Part shown: piece by piece, positions 46,051 through 54,230 of the stretch
Layout of the letters: each line of letters opens with the position of its first letter
Numbering within the stretch: the stretch's first letter is position 1
DNA from: Lysobacter soli
Lineage (GTDB): Bacteria; Pseudomonadota; Gammaproteobacteria; Xanthomonadales; Xanthomonadaceae
Assembly: GCF_003382285.1 (NCBI RefSeq)
Contig: NZ_QTJR01000003.1
Span: 124,001 to 188,000 of the forward strand
Length of the DNA: 64,000 nucleotides
Reading direction: 5' to 3'
Position numbers and translations under genes: made by a program
Notes under the pieces: model-generated
Database searches by the model: none
What the model saw: the letters and a program-made list of their open reading frames with translations, nothing else
What the model was told of the DNA's origin: nothing

Positions 46051-46818
46051 ATGTCCCGCCTGCTCGTTTTCCAGCACGTCGCCGCCGAACCGCTCGGCAC
46101 GCTCGATCGCCTTATCCGCCGGCGCGGCCATCGCATCCGTTTCGCCAATTTCGAACGGCAGCCGGATTTCGAACCGAACGTGGACCGTTATCGCGGGCTG
46201 GTCGTGCTGGGTGGTCCGATGAATGTCGAGGACCAGGCGCGGCGTCCGCACCTGAAGACCGAACTGCGCGCCATCGAACACATGCTCGAACAGGGCAAGC
46301 CCGTGCTCGGCATCTGCCTGGGCGCGCAGCTGCTGGCGCACGTGCTGGGCGCGCCGGTGCGGCGGCATGAGGCGCCGGAAATTGGCTGGTATCCGCTGCA
46401 CACCACGCCGGCCGGTCGCGAAGATGCCGTTCTGTCGCCGCTCGGCGACACGTCTCCCGTGTTCCAGTGGCACCGTTACAGCTTCGAGGTGCCGAGCGAG
46501 GCGACGCACCTGGCGAGCACCGCCGGCTGCGAGCAGCAGGCCTTCCGTTACGGCGAGAACGCCTACGGCTTCCAGTTCCACCTGGAGATGGACGAGGCGC
46601 TGATCGAGCGCTGGCTGCGCAATCCCGCCTATCGCGAGGAACTGGCGGAACTGGGCGGACTCGATCCGGCACGCGCCGACGTCGAGACGATCCGCCGGCA
46701 CACGCGCGAGCACATCGCCGGCATGCAGTCGCGTGCGGACGAGGTGTTCAACCGGTTTCTCGATCTGGTGGGACGCCCGCAGCGGCGGATCACGCTTCCT
46801 TCGCGCGAGTGGGTCTGA
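46051..46818 (+). CDS. Class I glutamine amidotransferase-like protein
   Basis: 255 residues. Cys89 in LGICLGAQLLA, His177 and Glu179 in YGFQFHLEMD form the full GATase1 triad. GGPMNVEDQ provides the oxyanion loop. It stands alone rather than fused to a synthetase and resembles the GMP-synthase-like/YfeJ group of unknown partner. It starts 49 bp after the transporter. Confidence 0.9.
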   Translation: MSRLLVFQHVAAEPLGTLDRLIRRRGHRIRFANFERQPDFEPNVDRYRGLVVLGGPMNVEDQARRPHLKTELRAIEHMLEQGKPVLGICLGAQLLAHVLGAPVRRHEAPEIGWYPLHTTPAGREDAVLSPLGDTSPVFQWHRYSFEVPSEATHLASTAGCEQQAFRYGENAYGFQFHLEMDEALIERWLRNPAYREELAELGGLDPARADVETIRRHTREHIAGMQSRADEVFNRFLDLVGRPQRRITLPSREWV

Positions 46819-46901
46819 ACTCCCGCGCGGGCTTGGTGTGAAAGCTCTAGAGCCGGGCGCGAAGGTGACCGGACCCCAGCCACTCCCATCGAGGGAACCG
46901 C

Positions 46902-47480
46902 ATGGCGAAGTTCAAGAAGGCGGCCGGCAAGACCACCACGTCCGGCACGCGCACGCGCAAGAAGGCCGGTGCGCAGGATGCACAGCAACAGGCCGACCAG
47001 CTGTCGCGCACGCTGAGCGAATCGGCGCAGCAGATCTGGCTGGCGGGCGTGGGCGCGTTCTCGCGCGCGCAGGCCGAAGGCACGAAGCTGTTCGACGCGC
47101 TGATCAAGGAAGGCATGACGCTGGAACAGACCGCGCGCCGCTTCGCGGGCGGTCAGGCGGAAGTCGTGCGCGACGTCGTCGGCTCCCGCGTCGGCCAGGC
47201 GCGCGAACGCGCGGTCGACACCTGGGATCGTCTGGAGAAGGTGTTCGAGGACCGCGTGCAGCGTTCGCTGGTGAAGCTGGGCGTACCCGGCCGCGATGAC
47301 CTCAACGAACTGAGCCGCCGCGTCGACGCGCTCACCGCCGAACTGCGCCGCCAGGGCGGTTCGGCCGCTCCGCGCAAGACGGGCACGCGCAAGACCGCGA
47401 CCAGCAAGGCGACCAAGGCGCCGGCCGCACGCAAGTCGCCGCGGAAGGCGACCCGCAGCCGTTCCAACGCAACGTCCTGA
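46902..47480 (+). CDS. Phasin (polyhydroxyalkanoate granule protein)
   Basis: 192 residues. The helical phasin domain (about 28-130: SAQQIWLAGVGAFSRAQAEGTKLFDALIKEG, then coiled coil DRLEKVFEDRVQRSLVKLGVP) is followed by a Lys/Ala/Thr-rich histone-like tail (about 150-192) as in PhaF. It would coat PHA granules and, through the basic tail, attach them to the nucleoid. A terminator follows. Confidence 0.9.
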   Translation: MAKFKKAAGKTTTSGTRTRKKAGAQDAQQQADQLSRTLSESAQQIWLAGVGAFSRAQAEGTKLFDALIKEGMTLEQTARRFAGGQAEVVRDVVGSRVGQARERAVDTWDRLEKVFEDRVQRSLVKLGVPGRDDLNELSRRVDALTAELRRQGGSAAPRKTGTRKTATSKATKAPAARKSPRKATRSRSNATS

Positions 47481-47523
47481 TCGAACAACGCATTACCGCC
47501 CGGCCCGCGCCGGGCGTCCCGAC

Positions 47524-47585
47524 AAGCCCGCCAGTCCGCTGCTCCGTATGCTCCCCTCCCCTTACGGTTTCGGACTGGCGGGCTT
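47524..47585 (+). terminator. Terminator-like inverted repeat after the phasin gene
   Basis: Perfect 15-bp arms AAGCCCGCCAGTCCG (47524-47538) and CGGACTGGCGGGCTT (47571-47585) enclose a 32-nt loop and are followed by TTCC. The long loop and short T run make it atypical. Confidence 0.65.
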
Positions 47586-47682
47586 TCCTTTGCCTGCATC
47601 CGACAGCTCGCGTGACCGATGCCACGCGGGGAGCCATGTCGCTGTCGTATAGTCGCCAGCCTCCGACACTCCCGGGTTGTGC

Positions 47683-48660
47683 ATGCTGGCTGGTTTTTCC
47701 CTGACGATCGCCCTTCTCGCCACCGTGTTGCTGGGCGCCGCGGCGACGGCATGGTTGTGGCTGGTTCGACGTCGCCAGGGCGAAACGACCGCCGGTATCC
47801 AGGCGCTGGCGGAGATGCGTTGGCGCGAGTTCTCGCGCCTGGTCGTCGAGGCGCTGCGTACGCGGGGTTTCGAAGCCGAATCGGTCGAACAGACGCTTGA
47901 ACGCGGCCCACAGGCGGAACTTCGCCTCATACGCGACGGCCGCACCTGGTTGCTGGCGTGCAAGCTCGCCGCGGCGCGCACGCGCTTGGCCGCGGCGAGC
48001 GTGCGCGAACTGGCCGAAGCGGTGCGGTTCAACGGCGCGTCCGGCGGCATCCTCGCCACGCCTGCGCGCATTCCCGCCGAGGCCCGCAAGGCTGGCGATG
48101 GCCTGGAGCTGTTCGATGGCGACGCGCTATGGGCCTTGGTCGGACCGATGCTGCCGGCCTCGCTGCGCGACGATCTCACCCTGAGCGCACGCCGGCGCAG
48201 CGTGCGCGAGACGGCCATCGCATGGGCCGGCGCGCTGGCGGTCGGCGTCATCCTCGGCTTCGTTCCGGGCATGACGCGCGACGCCCCGGTGGAGGCTGCG
48301 CCTGCTATCGAAACGCCTGCGCCCGCCGCCTCGGCCCCGCAGCCGTCGCCGCGCGCACCGGCATCGCAATCGGTCCCCACCGACCCGATGCTGGCGGCTC
48401 CCGCCGATCCGAACCGCGACCAGTTCGAGCGCGGAGAAGTGATCCACGCCGTCGCCGCGTTGCCCTGGGTCGAACGCGTGCTGTGGTCGACCAGCTCGAC
48501 CCTGGTCATCCAGCAGCGCGACGACGTCGACCAGTTGCAGGTGAATGAAGTCTGCGGCGTACTCGCCCGCTACGACGCGCTGCGCGCCTCGCGCCTGCAG
48601 TTGCAGCCGCCGGCGGGAAGCGAACGGAAAGTGCGCTTCCTGCAGTGCCGGGCGTACTGA
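47683..48660 (+). CDS. Membrane protein with degenerate Mrr-type restriction-endonuclease domain
   Basis: 325 residues from the ATG at 47683. A first transmembrane helix (about 4-27) is followed by an Mrr-cat-like domain (about 45-155: WREFSRLVVEALRTRGFE...TWLLACKLAAA...GASGGILATPARIP...LFDGDALWALV), a second helix (about 183-201) and a Pro/Ala-rich periplasmic tail with a small C-terminal domain. The PD-(D/E)xK site appears altered (CK in place of QxK, no clear Asp before it), so nuclease activity is doubtful. Relatives may sense DNA or other ligands at the membrane. Confidence 0.72.
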   Translation: MLAGFSLTIALLATVLLGAAATAWLWLVRRRQGETTAGIQALAEMRWREFSRLVVEALRTRGFEAESVEQTLERGPQAELRLIRDGRTWLLACKLAAARTRLAAASVRELAEAVRFNGASGGILATPARIPAEARKAGDGLELFDGDALWALVGPMLPASLRDDLTLSARRRSVRETAIAWAGALAVGVILGFVPGMTRDAPVEAAPAIETPAPAASAPQPSPRAPASQSVPTDPMLAAPADPNRDQFERGEVIHAVAALPWVERVLWSTSSTLVIQQRDDVDQLQVNEVCGVLARYDALRASRLQLQPPAGSERKVRFLQCRAY

Positions 48661-48693
48661 TCCGGCTGACGCAGCCCGCCGCAACACGACTTC

Positions 48694-48730
48694 ATGCGCG
48701 CCCGGGTGCGCTTCGCTTACCCGGGCTACA
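48694..48730. repeat. CCCGGGTGCGCTTCGCTTAC intergenic repeat
   Basis: GCGCCCGGGTGCGCTTCGCT followed by TACCCGGGCTACA; CCCGGGT and ACCCGGG pair as a hairpin. It lies between convergent genes. Confidence 0.8.
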
Positions 48731-48744
48731 CAAGCGACAATGCG

Positions 48745-50739
48745 CTACCAGTGCACGCCCCGCATCAGCGCGGCGAACGCGATCTGTTCGCTGCTCGGCG
48801 CGACTTCGCCCTTCAACGCCTGCTTGTCGCCGCGCGCTGCCGCCGAGTCGGGGAACAGCTCGAACGCCGTGCTCATGATGACCTCATAAGCCTTCGGCGC
48901 CAGCGCATTGATGACCGACGCGAAGATGCCCAGGCGCGTGGCGATGCGACTCGGGCGCTCGATGATGCCCTTGATCACCAGGTCCGCCGCTTCATCCGGC
49001 GTCAATGTCGGCACGCTGTCGTACATCTTGGTCGGCGCGATCATCGGCGTCTTCACCAGCGGCATGTTGATCGTGGTGAAGCTGATGCCCTTGCCCGACA
49101 GCTCGCCCTGCGCGCAGCGACTCCACGCGTCCAGCGCGGCCTTCGATGCCACGTAGGCCGAAAAACGGGGCGAATTGGCCAGCACGCCGATCGAACTGAT
49201 GTTGATGATGTGACCCTTCCGACGCTGCGTCATGCCGGGCAGGAAACCCATGATCAGGCGCAGGCTGCCGAAATAGTTCAGCTGCATCGTGCGTTCGAAA
49301 TCGTGGAAGCGGTCGTAGCTGAGTTCGATCGAACGACGTATCGAGCGGCCGGCGTTGTTCACCAGCACGTCGCAGCGACCGTGTTCTTCCAGCACCGTCT
49401 GTACCAGGCGATCGCAGTCGTCCATGTCGGCCAGGTCTGCGGTGTAGGCGAACACCTTGCCGCCGGCGGCCTTCATGGCGTCCCGTGCCTTGAACAGCTC
49501 TTCCTCGCCGCGCGCGACGATGATCGTGATCGCGCCCGCTTCGGCCACGCGCTGCGCGGTCGCCAGGCCAATGCCCGACGAACCGCCGGTGATCACCACC
49601 ACCTTGTTGCGCACCTTGCCCTTGAGGCTGCGGTCCACGAACAGGTCCGGATCGAGGTGGCGCTCCCAGTAATCCCATAGCCGCCACGCGTAGCTTTCCA
49701 GCGGCGGCACCTGGATGCCGCTGCCCTTCAGGGCACGCTCGGCTTCGCGATTGTCGAAGCGCGTGGGATAGGTGAGGAACTTCATCACCTGCTTGGGAAT
49801 CTTGAAATCGCGCAGCAGCATGCCGATGAAACGCCGCACCGGCGGCAGGTTCGCGACCGCACCGCGCACGCTGCCCGGGATGAAGGCGAACATGCGCGCG
49901 TCCAGGCGCATGGTCATTTCCGGCGAATGGCCCGCGCGTGCGAAGGTGTTGAGCACCTCGCCCACGCGCAGCGGATCGGGATCGGTGAGGTGGAAGCAGT
50001 GGCCATCCAGCCGCGGCTTGTGTGCGATGTGGTCCATCGCATCGACCACGTAATCGACCGGCACGATGTTGATGCGTCCGCCTTCCAGGCCGAGCATCGG
50101 CATCCACGGCGGCAGCATCTGCCGCAGCTTCTTGAGGAAGGTGAAGAAGAAATACGGGCCGTCGATCTTGTCCATCTCGCCCGTCTGCGAATGGCCGACG
50201 ACCATGCCCGGGCGATAGATGCGCCACTTCACGCGCGTTTCGCGGCGCACCAGGCCTTCGGAATCATGCTTGGTGCGGAGGTAGGGATCGTCCAGGCCTT
50301 CGGCTTCGTCGAACATGTCCTCGCGGAACACGCCCGGATACAGCCCGGCGGCGGCGATGGAACTGGTGTGGTGGAACACGCCGGCCTTCAGCGCCGCGGC
50401 GAGATCCAGCGCATGGCGCGTGCCTTCGACATTGGCCGCGTACTGCGCCTCCGGCTTGGCGGTGAGGTCGTAGATCGCCGCGAGGTGGAAGAAGTGCTTC
50501 ACCTTCCCGGCCAGCGCACGCGCCTGGGCTGCGGAGACACCGCATTTTTCCTGCGTCATGTCGCCTTCCACCGGCACCACGCGCTTGCCATCCCATCCCA
50601 TCTTCTTCGCGATGGCGTCGAGCTTCTTCCGCGAATCCTTGCGTACCAGCACGTAGACGGTGCCCTTGCGCTGCCGCAGCAGCCGATCGACCAGGAAGCG
50701 GCCGATGAATCCCGTGGCACCGGTGACGAAGTAGCTCAT
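48745..50739 (-). CDS. Fatty acyl-CoA reductase (alcohol-forming)
   Basis: 664 residues. Two SDR domains: an extended-SDR reductase (GATGFIG 7-13, Tyr153-x3-Lys157) and a C-terminal classical SDR (TGGSSGIG 384-391, Tyr529-x3-Lys533). Length, the GHSQTGEMDKIDGPYFFF and NLDPDLF-like linkers, and the terminal AFAALMRGVHW closely match the Marinobacter wax-ester enzyme FACoAR as I recall it. It would reduce fatty acyl-CoA to fatty alcohol with NADPH. The divergent neighbours encode an acyl-CoA-binding protein and a TetR regulator. Confidence 0.88.
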   Translation of the reverse strand: MSYFVTGATGFIGRFLVDRLLRQRKGTVYVLVRKDSRKKLDAIAKKMGWDGKRVVPVEGDMTQEKCGVSAAQARALAGKVKHFFHLAAIYDLTAKPEAQYAANVEGTRHALDLAAALKAGVFHHTSSIAAAGLYPGVFREDMFDEAEGLDDPYLRTKHDSEGLVRRETRVKWRIYRPGMVVGHSQTGEMDKIDGPYFFFTFLKKLRQMLPPWMPMLGLEGGRINIVPVDYVVDAMDHIAHKPRLDGHCFHLTDPDPLRVGEVLNTFARAGHSPEMTMRLDARMFAFIPGSVRGAVANLPPVRRFIGMLLRDFKIPKQVMKFLTYPTRFDNREAERALKGSGIQVPPLESYAWRLWDYWERHLDPDLFVDRSLKGKVRNKVVVITGGSSGIGLATAQRVAEAGAITIIVARGEEELFKARDAMKAAGGKVFAYTADLADMDDCDRLVQTVLEEHGRCDVLVNNAGRSIRRSIELSYDRFHDFERTMQLNYFGSLRLIMGFLPGMTQRRKGHIINISSIGVLANSPRFSAYVASKAALDAWSRCAQGELSGKGISFTTINMPLVKTPMIAPTKMYDSVPTLTPDEAADLVIKGIIERPSRIATRLGIFASVINALAPKAYEVIMSTAFELFPDSAAARGDKQALKGEVAPSSEQIAFAALMRGVHW

Positions 50740-50894
50740 TGCCCTTTCCCCGACCTTGGATGGCCGCCGCGCGGCGCCTGGCGCCTACGTTGCCAGAGGC
50801 CCCGCCTCGTCACAATTCCCCGCCGTATTGACCATCGACGACGGCGCGTGAGGTAATCCCGGCCACGATCCCGGGTCGCCGGAGGGGCGCCGTC
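50740..50894. promoter_or_regulatory. Divergent control region of the reductase and ACBP genes
   Basis: 155 bp between oppositely oriented starts, so both promoters and presumably any TetR site are here. TATTGACCATCG near 50826 resembles a -35 box for the rightward genes; no confident operator palindrome was identified. Confidence 0.45.
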
Positions 50895-51152
50895 ATGACC
50901 GACCTGCAGTCCGCTTTCGAACAAGCCGCCAAGGATGTCCAGTCCCTGCCCGAGCGCCCCGACAACGACACGCTGCTGCGCCTGTATGCGCTCTACAAGC
51001 AGGGCTCGGAGGGCGACGTCAGCGGGCCGAAGCCCGGCTTCTTCGACTTCGTCGGCACCGCCAAGTACGAGGCGTGGGCGAAACTCAAGGGCACGTCCAG
51101 CGACGACGCGAAGCAGAAATACATCGACCTGGTGAAGAAGCTGCGCGCCTGA
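50895..51152 (+). CDS. Acyl-CoA-binding protein
   Basis: 85 residues, the standard ACBP length. LQSAFEQAAKDVQSLPERPDNDTLLRLYALYKQGSEGDVSGPKPGFFDFVGTAKYEAW is the four-helix ACBP fold with the conserved YALYKQ and KYEAW ligand residues. A GGAGGGG ribosome-binding site lies 9 nt before the ATG. It likely presents acyl-CoA to the reductase encoded divergently. Confidence 0.95.
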   Translation: MTDLQSAFEQAAKDVQSLPERPDNDTLLRLYALYKQGSEGDVSGPKPGFFDFVGTAKYEAWAKLKGTSSDDAKQKYIDLVKKLRA

Positions 51153-51172
51153 CGCGCCGCAATCCGCGACCA

Positions 51173-51799
51173 ATGGCGAAACAGACGCGCCAGCGTATCC
51201 TCGACAGCGCATTGACGATGTTCAACGCGCTGGGCGAGCCGAATGTCACCACGAACCACATCGCCGACGAGCTGGAGATCAGCCCCGGCAACCTGTACTA
51301 CCACTTCCGCAACAAGGACGACATCATCGAGCAGCTGTTCGCGCGCTTCGAGGAGCGCATGGACGCCGCGCTCGCCGCGCCGCAGGGCCGCCTGCCCGGG
51401 CTGGAGGACATCTGGCTGCAGCTGCACCTGGTGTTCGAATGCATCTGGGATTACCGCTTCCTGCATCGCGACCTGGTGGAGATCCTCAGCCGGAACCGTC
51501 GCCTGCGATTGCGCTTTGCGCGCATCCTGCGTCGCGCCAACGAGCAGGCGCACACGGTGATGCGCGGTCTGCTGCAGGCGGGAATCATGCGTGCGTCGAA
51601 GGACGAACTCGCCGCGACCGCGACGAACGTGCTGGTCATCGCGACGTTCTGGCTGAACTACGCTGCCGCGCGCGGCGACAAGGACGAACACGCCGCGATC
51701 CGCGACGGCATCGTGCAGGTGATGATGCTGCTGGCGCCCTTCCTCCGAGACGCGGAACGGGTGCATCTCAACACGCTGACGCGGGCGTATCTGGACTGA
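51173..51799 (+). CDS. TetR-family regulator
   Basis: 208 residues. The N-terminal helix-turn-helix (RQRILDSALTMFNALGEPNVTTNHIADELEISPGNLYYHFRNKDDI) is intact, followed by an all-helical effector domain. It lies 20 bp after the acyl-CoA-binding protein gene and probably senses an acyl-CoA or fatty acid and controls this locus. That ligand assignment is inference from context. Confidence 0.9.
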   Translation: MAKQTRQRILDSALTMFNALGEPNVTTNHIADELEISPGNLYYHFRNKDDIIEQLFARFEERMDAALAAPQGRLPGLEDIWLQLHLVFECIWDYRFLHRDLVEILSRNRRLRLRFARILRRANEQAHTVMRGLLQAGIMRASKDELAATATNVLVIATFWLNYAAARGDKDEHAAIRDGIVQVMMLLAPFLRDAERVHLNTLTRAYLD

Positions 51800-51838
51800 A
51801 GCCTCGGCGCTACTCGCTCGATGCCTGTGCGGACGGAC

Positions 51839-51949
51839 TCAATGCCTGCGCAGGCGGCGCGCGAATACGGCTGCGATCCCCAGCCCCGCCAGCCATACAT
51901 GGCGCAGGGTGGTCTTCCGGGTGGGACGTTGACGGGTTCGATGGGCCAT
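51839..51949 (-). CDS. Possible small basic protein
   Basis: 36 residues ending TTLRHVWLAGLGIAAVFARR. It starts at ATG 51949 with GAGG 10 nt upstream, in an otherwise empty 280-bp gap. The WLAGLG segment recalls the N-terminal WLAG core of phasins and of some very small xanthomonad proteins. It is short, so existence is uncertain. Confidence 0.4.
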   Translation of the reverse strand: MAHRTRQRPTRKTTLRHVWLAGLGIAAVFARRLRRH

Positions 51950-52081
51950 CGCGATCTGCCTCGCGGCCGCCGGGCCGCCCTCCCCGACTGTCCACGCCGG
52001 CTGTCGAGCAAACACCCTAGCCCTTGCCAGCGCGGGTGCGCAGGCAGGATGCTGCGCCATCGACCGCACGAGGAGTCGCCG

Positions 52082-52936
52082 ATGGCCGCGAAGTCCAGTT
52101 GGGCCGCCTTTCCGCACGACGCCAGGGGTTTCGCCTACGCGGGCGACGCGCTGAAGAAGGCCTGGCCGGAGCTGCATGCCGGCGATACCGAACCCTACCC
52201 CGACGCCAAACGCGCCGCCGCGCTGCTGCACGCCGCGGGCAAGGCCGCGCCCAAAGGCGTGGATGCCGACTCGCTGGCGGCGCAGCTCCAGGAGGCCTGG
52301 CGCGCGTTCCACCGGGGCGATTTCAAGGCGGCGCACGATGCAGGGGTCGCACTCGGCCCGATTGGCGCGTCGGTCGCGGTCAAGGCGCTCGGCATCCACG
52401 CGACCTATCTGGTCGATGACGAAGCCGAGCGGCTCAAGCGCTTCGAACAGGCGGCCAAACTCGCGGAAGCCGCAGTGAAGGCGCTGCCCGACGACGCGAA
52501 CAGCCACTACCGTTACGCCTTCGCCCTGGGTCGTTACAGCCAGGGACTGAGCATCGCCAAGGCGTTGAAGGCCGGTATTGCCGGCAAAGTGCGCACGGCG
52601 CTGGAGGCCACGCTGGACCTCGCGCCCAAGCACGCGGAAGCGCACACGGCGATGGCGCTGTACCACGCCGAGATCATCGGCAAGATTGGCGCGATGGTCG
52701 GCGGCCTGACCTACGGCGCGAAAACCGCCGAGGCAGAAAAGCATATCGCGATGGCGTTGAAGCTCACGCCGGACTCGCCCATCGCGCATATCGAGCACGG
52801 TAACGTGCTGATGCTGCTGCACGGCGACAAGAAGGAAGATGCTGCCGCGGCGGAATACGAAAAGGCGGCCAAACTGAAGCCGCTCGACGCGATGGAAACA
52901 CTGGACGCCGCGTATGCGGCATCGCAGCTGGAGTGA
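52082..52936 (+). CDS. TPR-like helical repeat protein
   Basis: 284 residues from the ATG at 52082 (GAGGAG 8 nt upstream). Helical repeats are visible (LQEAWRAFHRGDFKAAHDAGVALG; AAKLAEAAVKALPDDANSHYRYAFALGRY; LEATLDLAPKHAEAHTAMALYHAEI; EKHIAMALKLTPDSPIAHIEHG). No signal peptide. It is probably a protein-interaction scaffold; partner unknown. Confidence 0.8.
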   Translation: MAAKSSWAAFPHDARGFAYAGDALKKAWPELHAGDTEPYPDAKRAAALLHAAGKAAPKGVDADSLAAQLQEAWRAFHRGDFKAAHDAGVALGPIGASVAVKALGIHATYLVDDEAERLKRFEQAAKLAEAAVKALPDDANSHYRYAFALGRYSQGLSIAKALKAGIAGKVRTALEATLDLAPKHAEAHTAMALYHAEIIGKIGAMVGGLTYGAKTAEAEKHIAMALKLTPDSPIAHIEHGNVLMLLHGDKKEDAAAAEYEKAAKLKPLDAMETLDAAYAASQLE

Positions 52937-52951
52937 CGCAGACGCCGCGCG

Positions 52952-53581
52952 TCAAAGCTCGGGGTGCAGCATTCCGAGATAACCCCGCTCGCGCGCCACG
53001 CGTGCCAGCGCCGGCAGGGTGCGTGCGCCGAGTTTCACCATCAGGCTGGTGCGATGTCGGTAGAGGGTCTTTACGCTGATGCCGAGGTCGGCGGCGATCG
53101 CCTTCGGCGGCAGTTCCGACAGCAGGCCGCGCAGCGTTTCCAGTTCGCGCGGCGTGAGGCCGAAGTCTTTCGGTCGCTCCACCGCCTGGCTGATATCGCT
53201 GCTCAACGCGACATCGCCTCTCATGACGCGGTCGATCACGGAGACGAGCTCGGCAATGGCCGCGGTCTTCGTCACGTAACCATGCGCGCCCTCATCGAGC
53301 GCACGCAGCACCACGCCGGGGTCGCTGTGCATGCTGACGACGACGCGTCGAACGTTGGGAAGCTTCTTGCCCATCATGCGCAGCAGCAGGAGCCCCCCGT
53401 CTGCGGTCGCGAGGCTGAGGTCGATGACCGCGACGTCGATGGGACGAAGGCGGACGATCTCCAGCGCCTGCGAGGCGTCGGCGGCTTCGGCGACCACTTC
53501 GTAGCGGCCGGTGTTATGGAACAGGCGTTTGAAGCCCTCTCGGACGATCGCGTGGTCGTCTACAAGCAGTGTGCGGATCAT
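52952..53581 (-). CDS. NarL/FixJ-family response regulator
   Basis: 209 residues. The receiver domain has Asp9 and Asp54-like phospho-acceptor in VAVIDLSL, and a conserved Lys in YVTKTAA. The C-terminal LuxR helix-turn-helix reads LTPRELETLRGLLSELPPKAIAADLGISVKTLYRHRTSLMVKL. No histidine kinase is adjacent, so it is an orphan. The start ATG at 53581 is ordinary. Confidence 0.92.
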   Translation of the reverse strand: MIRTLLVDDHAIVREGFKRLFHNTGRYEVVAEAADASQALEIVRLRPIDVAVIDLSLATADGGLLLLRMMGKKLPNVRRVVVSMHSDPGVVLRALDEGAHGYVTKTAAIAELVSVIDRVMRGDVALSSDISQAVERPKDFGLTPRELETLRGLLSELPPKAIAADLGISVKTLYRHRTSLMVKLGARTLPALARVARERGYLGMLHPEL

Positions 53582-53684
53582 TCACCGAGTGTCGCCGACG
53601 CCAAGAGGGGGCGTAAGCGGAAGATTCTGATTGTTGGGAGGAAGATTCCCGGTCGCGCCGCCGGACCAGTCGAAACCCGGGGTG

Positions 53685-53715
53685 TTGCCAACCTCCCGGC
53701 CCTTTGCTGTATACT
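53685..53715 (+). promoter_or_regulatory. tRNA-Val promoter
   Basis: TTGCCA (53685-53690) and TATACT (53710-53715), spaced 19 nt, precede the tRNA start by 13 nt, with a GC-rich discriminator typical of stable RNA genes. Confidence 0.75.
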
Positions 53716-53728
53716 GCGCAGCCCTTAC

Positions 53729-53803
53729 GGGCGGTTAGCTCAGCGGTAGAGCACTGCTTTCACACGGCAGGGGTCACAAGTTCGAAACTTGTACCGCCCA
53801 CCA
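53729..53803 (+). tRNA. tRNA-Val(CAC)
   Basis: 75 nt. Acceptor GGGCGGT pairs with ACCGCCC; D-arm TAGCTCAGCGGTAGAG; anticodon loop TTCACAC gives CAC; T-arm GTTCGAAAC; CCA encoded. Confidence 0.97.
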
Positions 53804-53812
53804 GTTTCAGGC

Positions 53813-53842
53813 AAAGGCCGGCGAAAGCCGGCCTTTTGTTTT
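53813..53842 (+). terminator. Rho-independent terminator of tRNA-Val
   Basis: AAAGGCCGGC and GCCGGCCTTT form a 10-bp stem with a stable GAAA tetraloop, followed by TGTTTTT. Confidence 0.93.
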
Positions 53843-53869
53843 TCCGTCCCGGCGAGCTCCGGAGGTCAG

Positions 53870-54223
53870 ATGAACGGAACGAAGCTGTATCACAACCCGC
53901 GTTGCTCGAAATCCCGCGGTGCGCTCGAACTGCTGCGTGAACGCGGGATCGAGCCCGACATCGTGGCATATCTGGACGTCCCGCCCTCCCCCGCCGAGCT
54001 GCGCGTGCTGCTCCACACACTGGGCCTTCGCGCGCGTGAACTGCTTCGCACCGGCGAAGACGAATACCGCGCGCTTGGCCTGGCGGACGAGTCGTTGAGC
54101 GAGTCCGCATTAATCGATGCGATGAGCGCGCATCCGCGCCTGATCGAACGCCCGATCTTCGTGCACGACGGGCGCGCCATCATCGGCCGACCACCGGAGC
54201 GCGTGCTGGAACTTCTCGACTGA
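53870..54223 (+). CDS. arsC: Glutaredoxin-type arsenate reductase (ArsC/Spx family)
   Basis: 117 residues, GGAGGT 6 nt before the ATG. Cys12 in NPRCSKSR is the nucleophile; Arg94 in ERPIF and Arg107 in GRPPE are the usual oxyanion-binding arginines. The fold is unrelated to the ArsC at 4.2 kb; this type uses glutathione and glutaredoxin. It lies outside the ars operon and is probably a housekeeping copy. Confidence 0.92.
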   Translation: MNGTKLYHNPRCSKSRGALELLRERGIEPDIVAYLDVPPSPAELRVLLHTLGLRARELLRTGEDEYRALGLADESLSESALIDAMSAHPRLIERPIFVHDGRAIIGRPPERVLELLD

Positions 54224-54230
54224 CGGCGCG

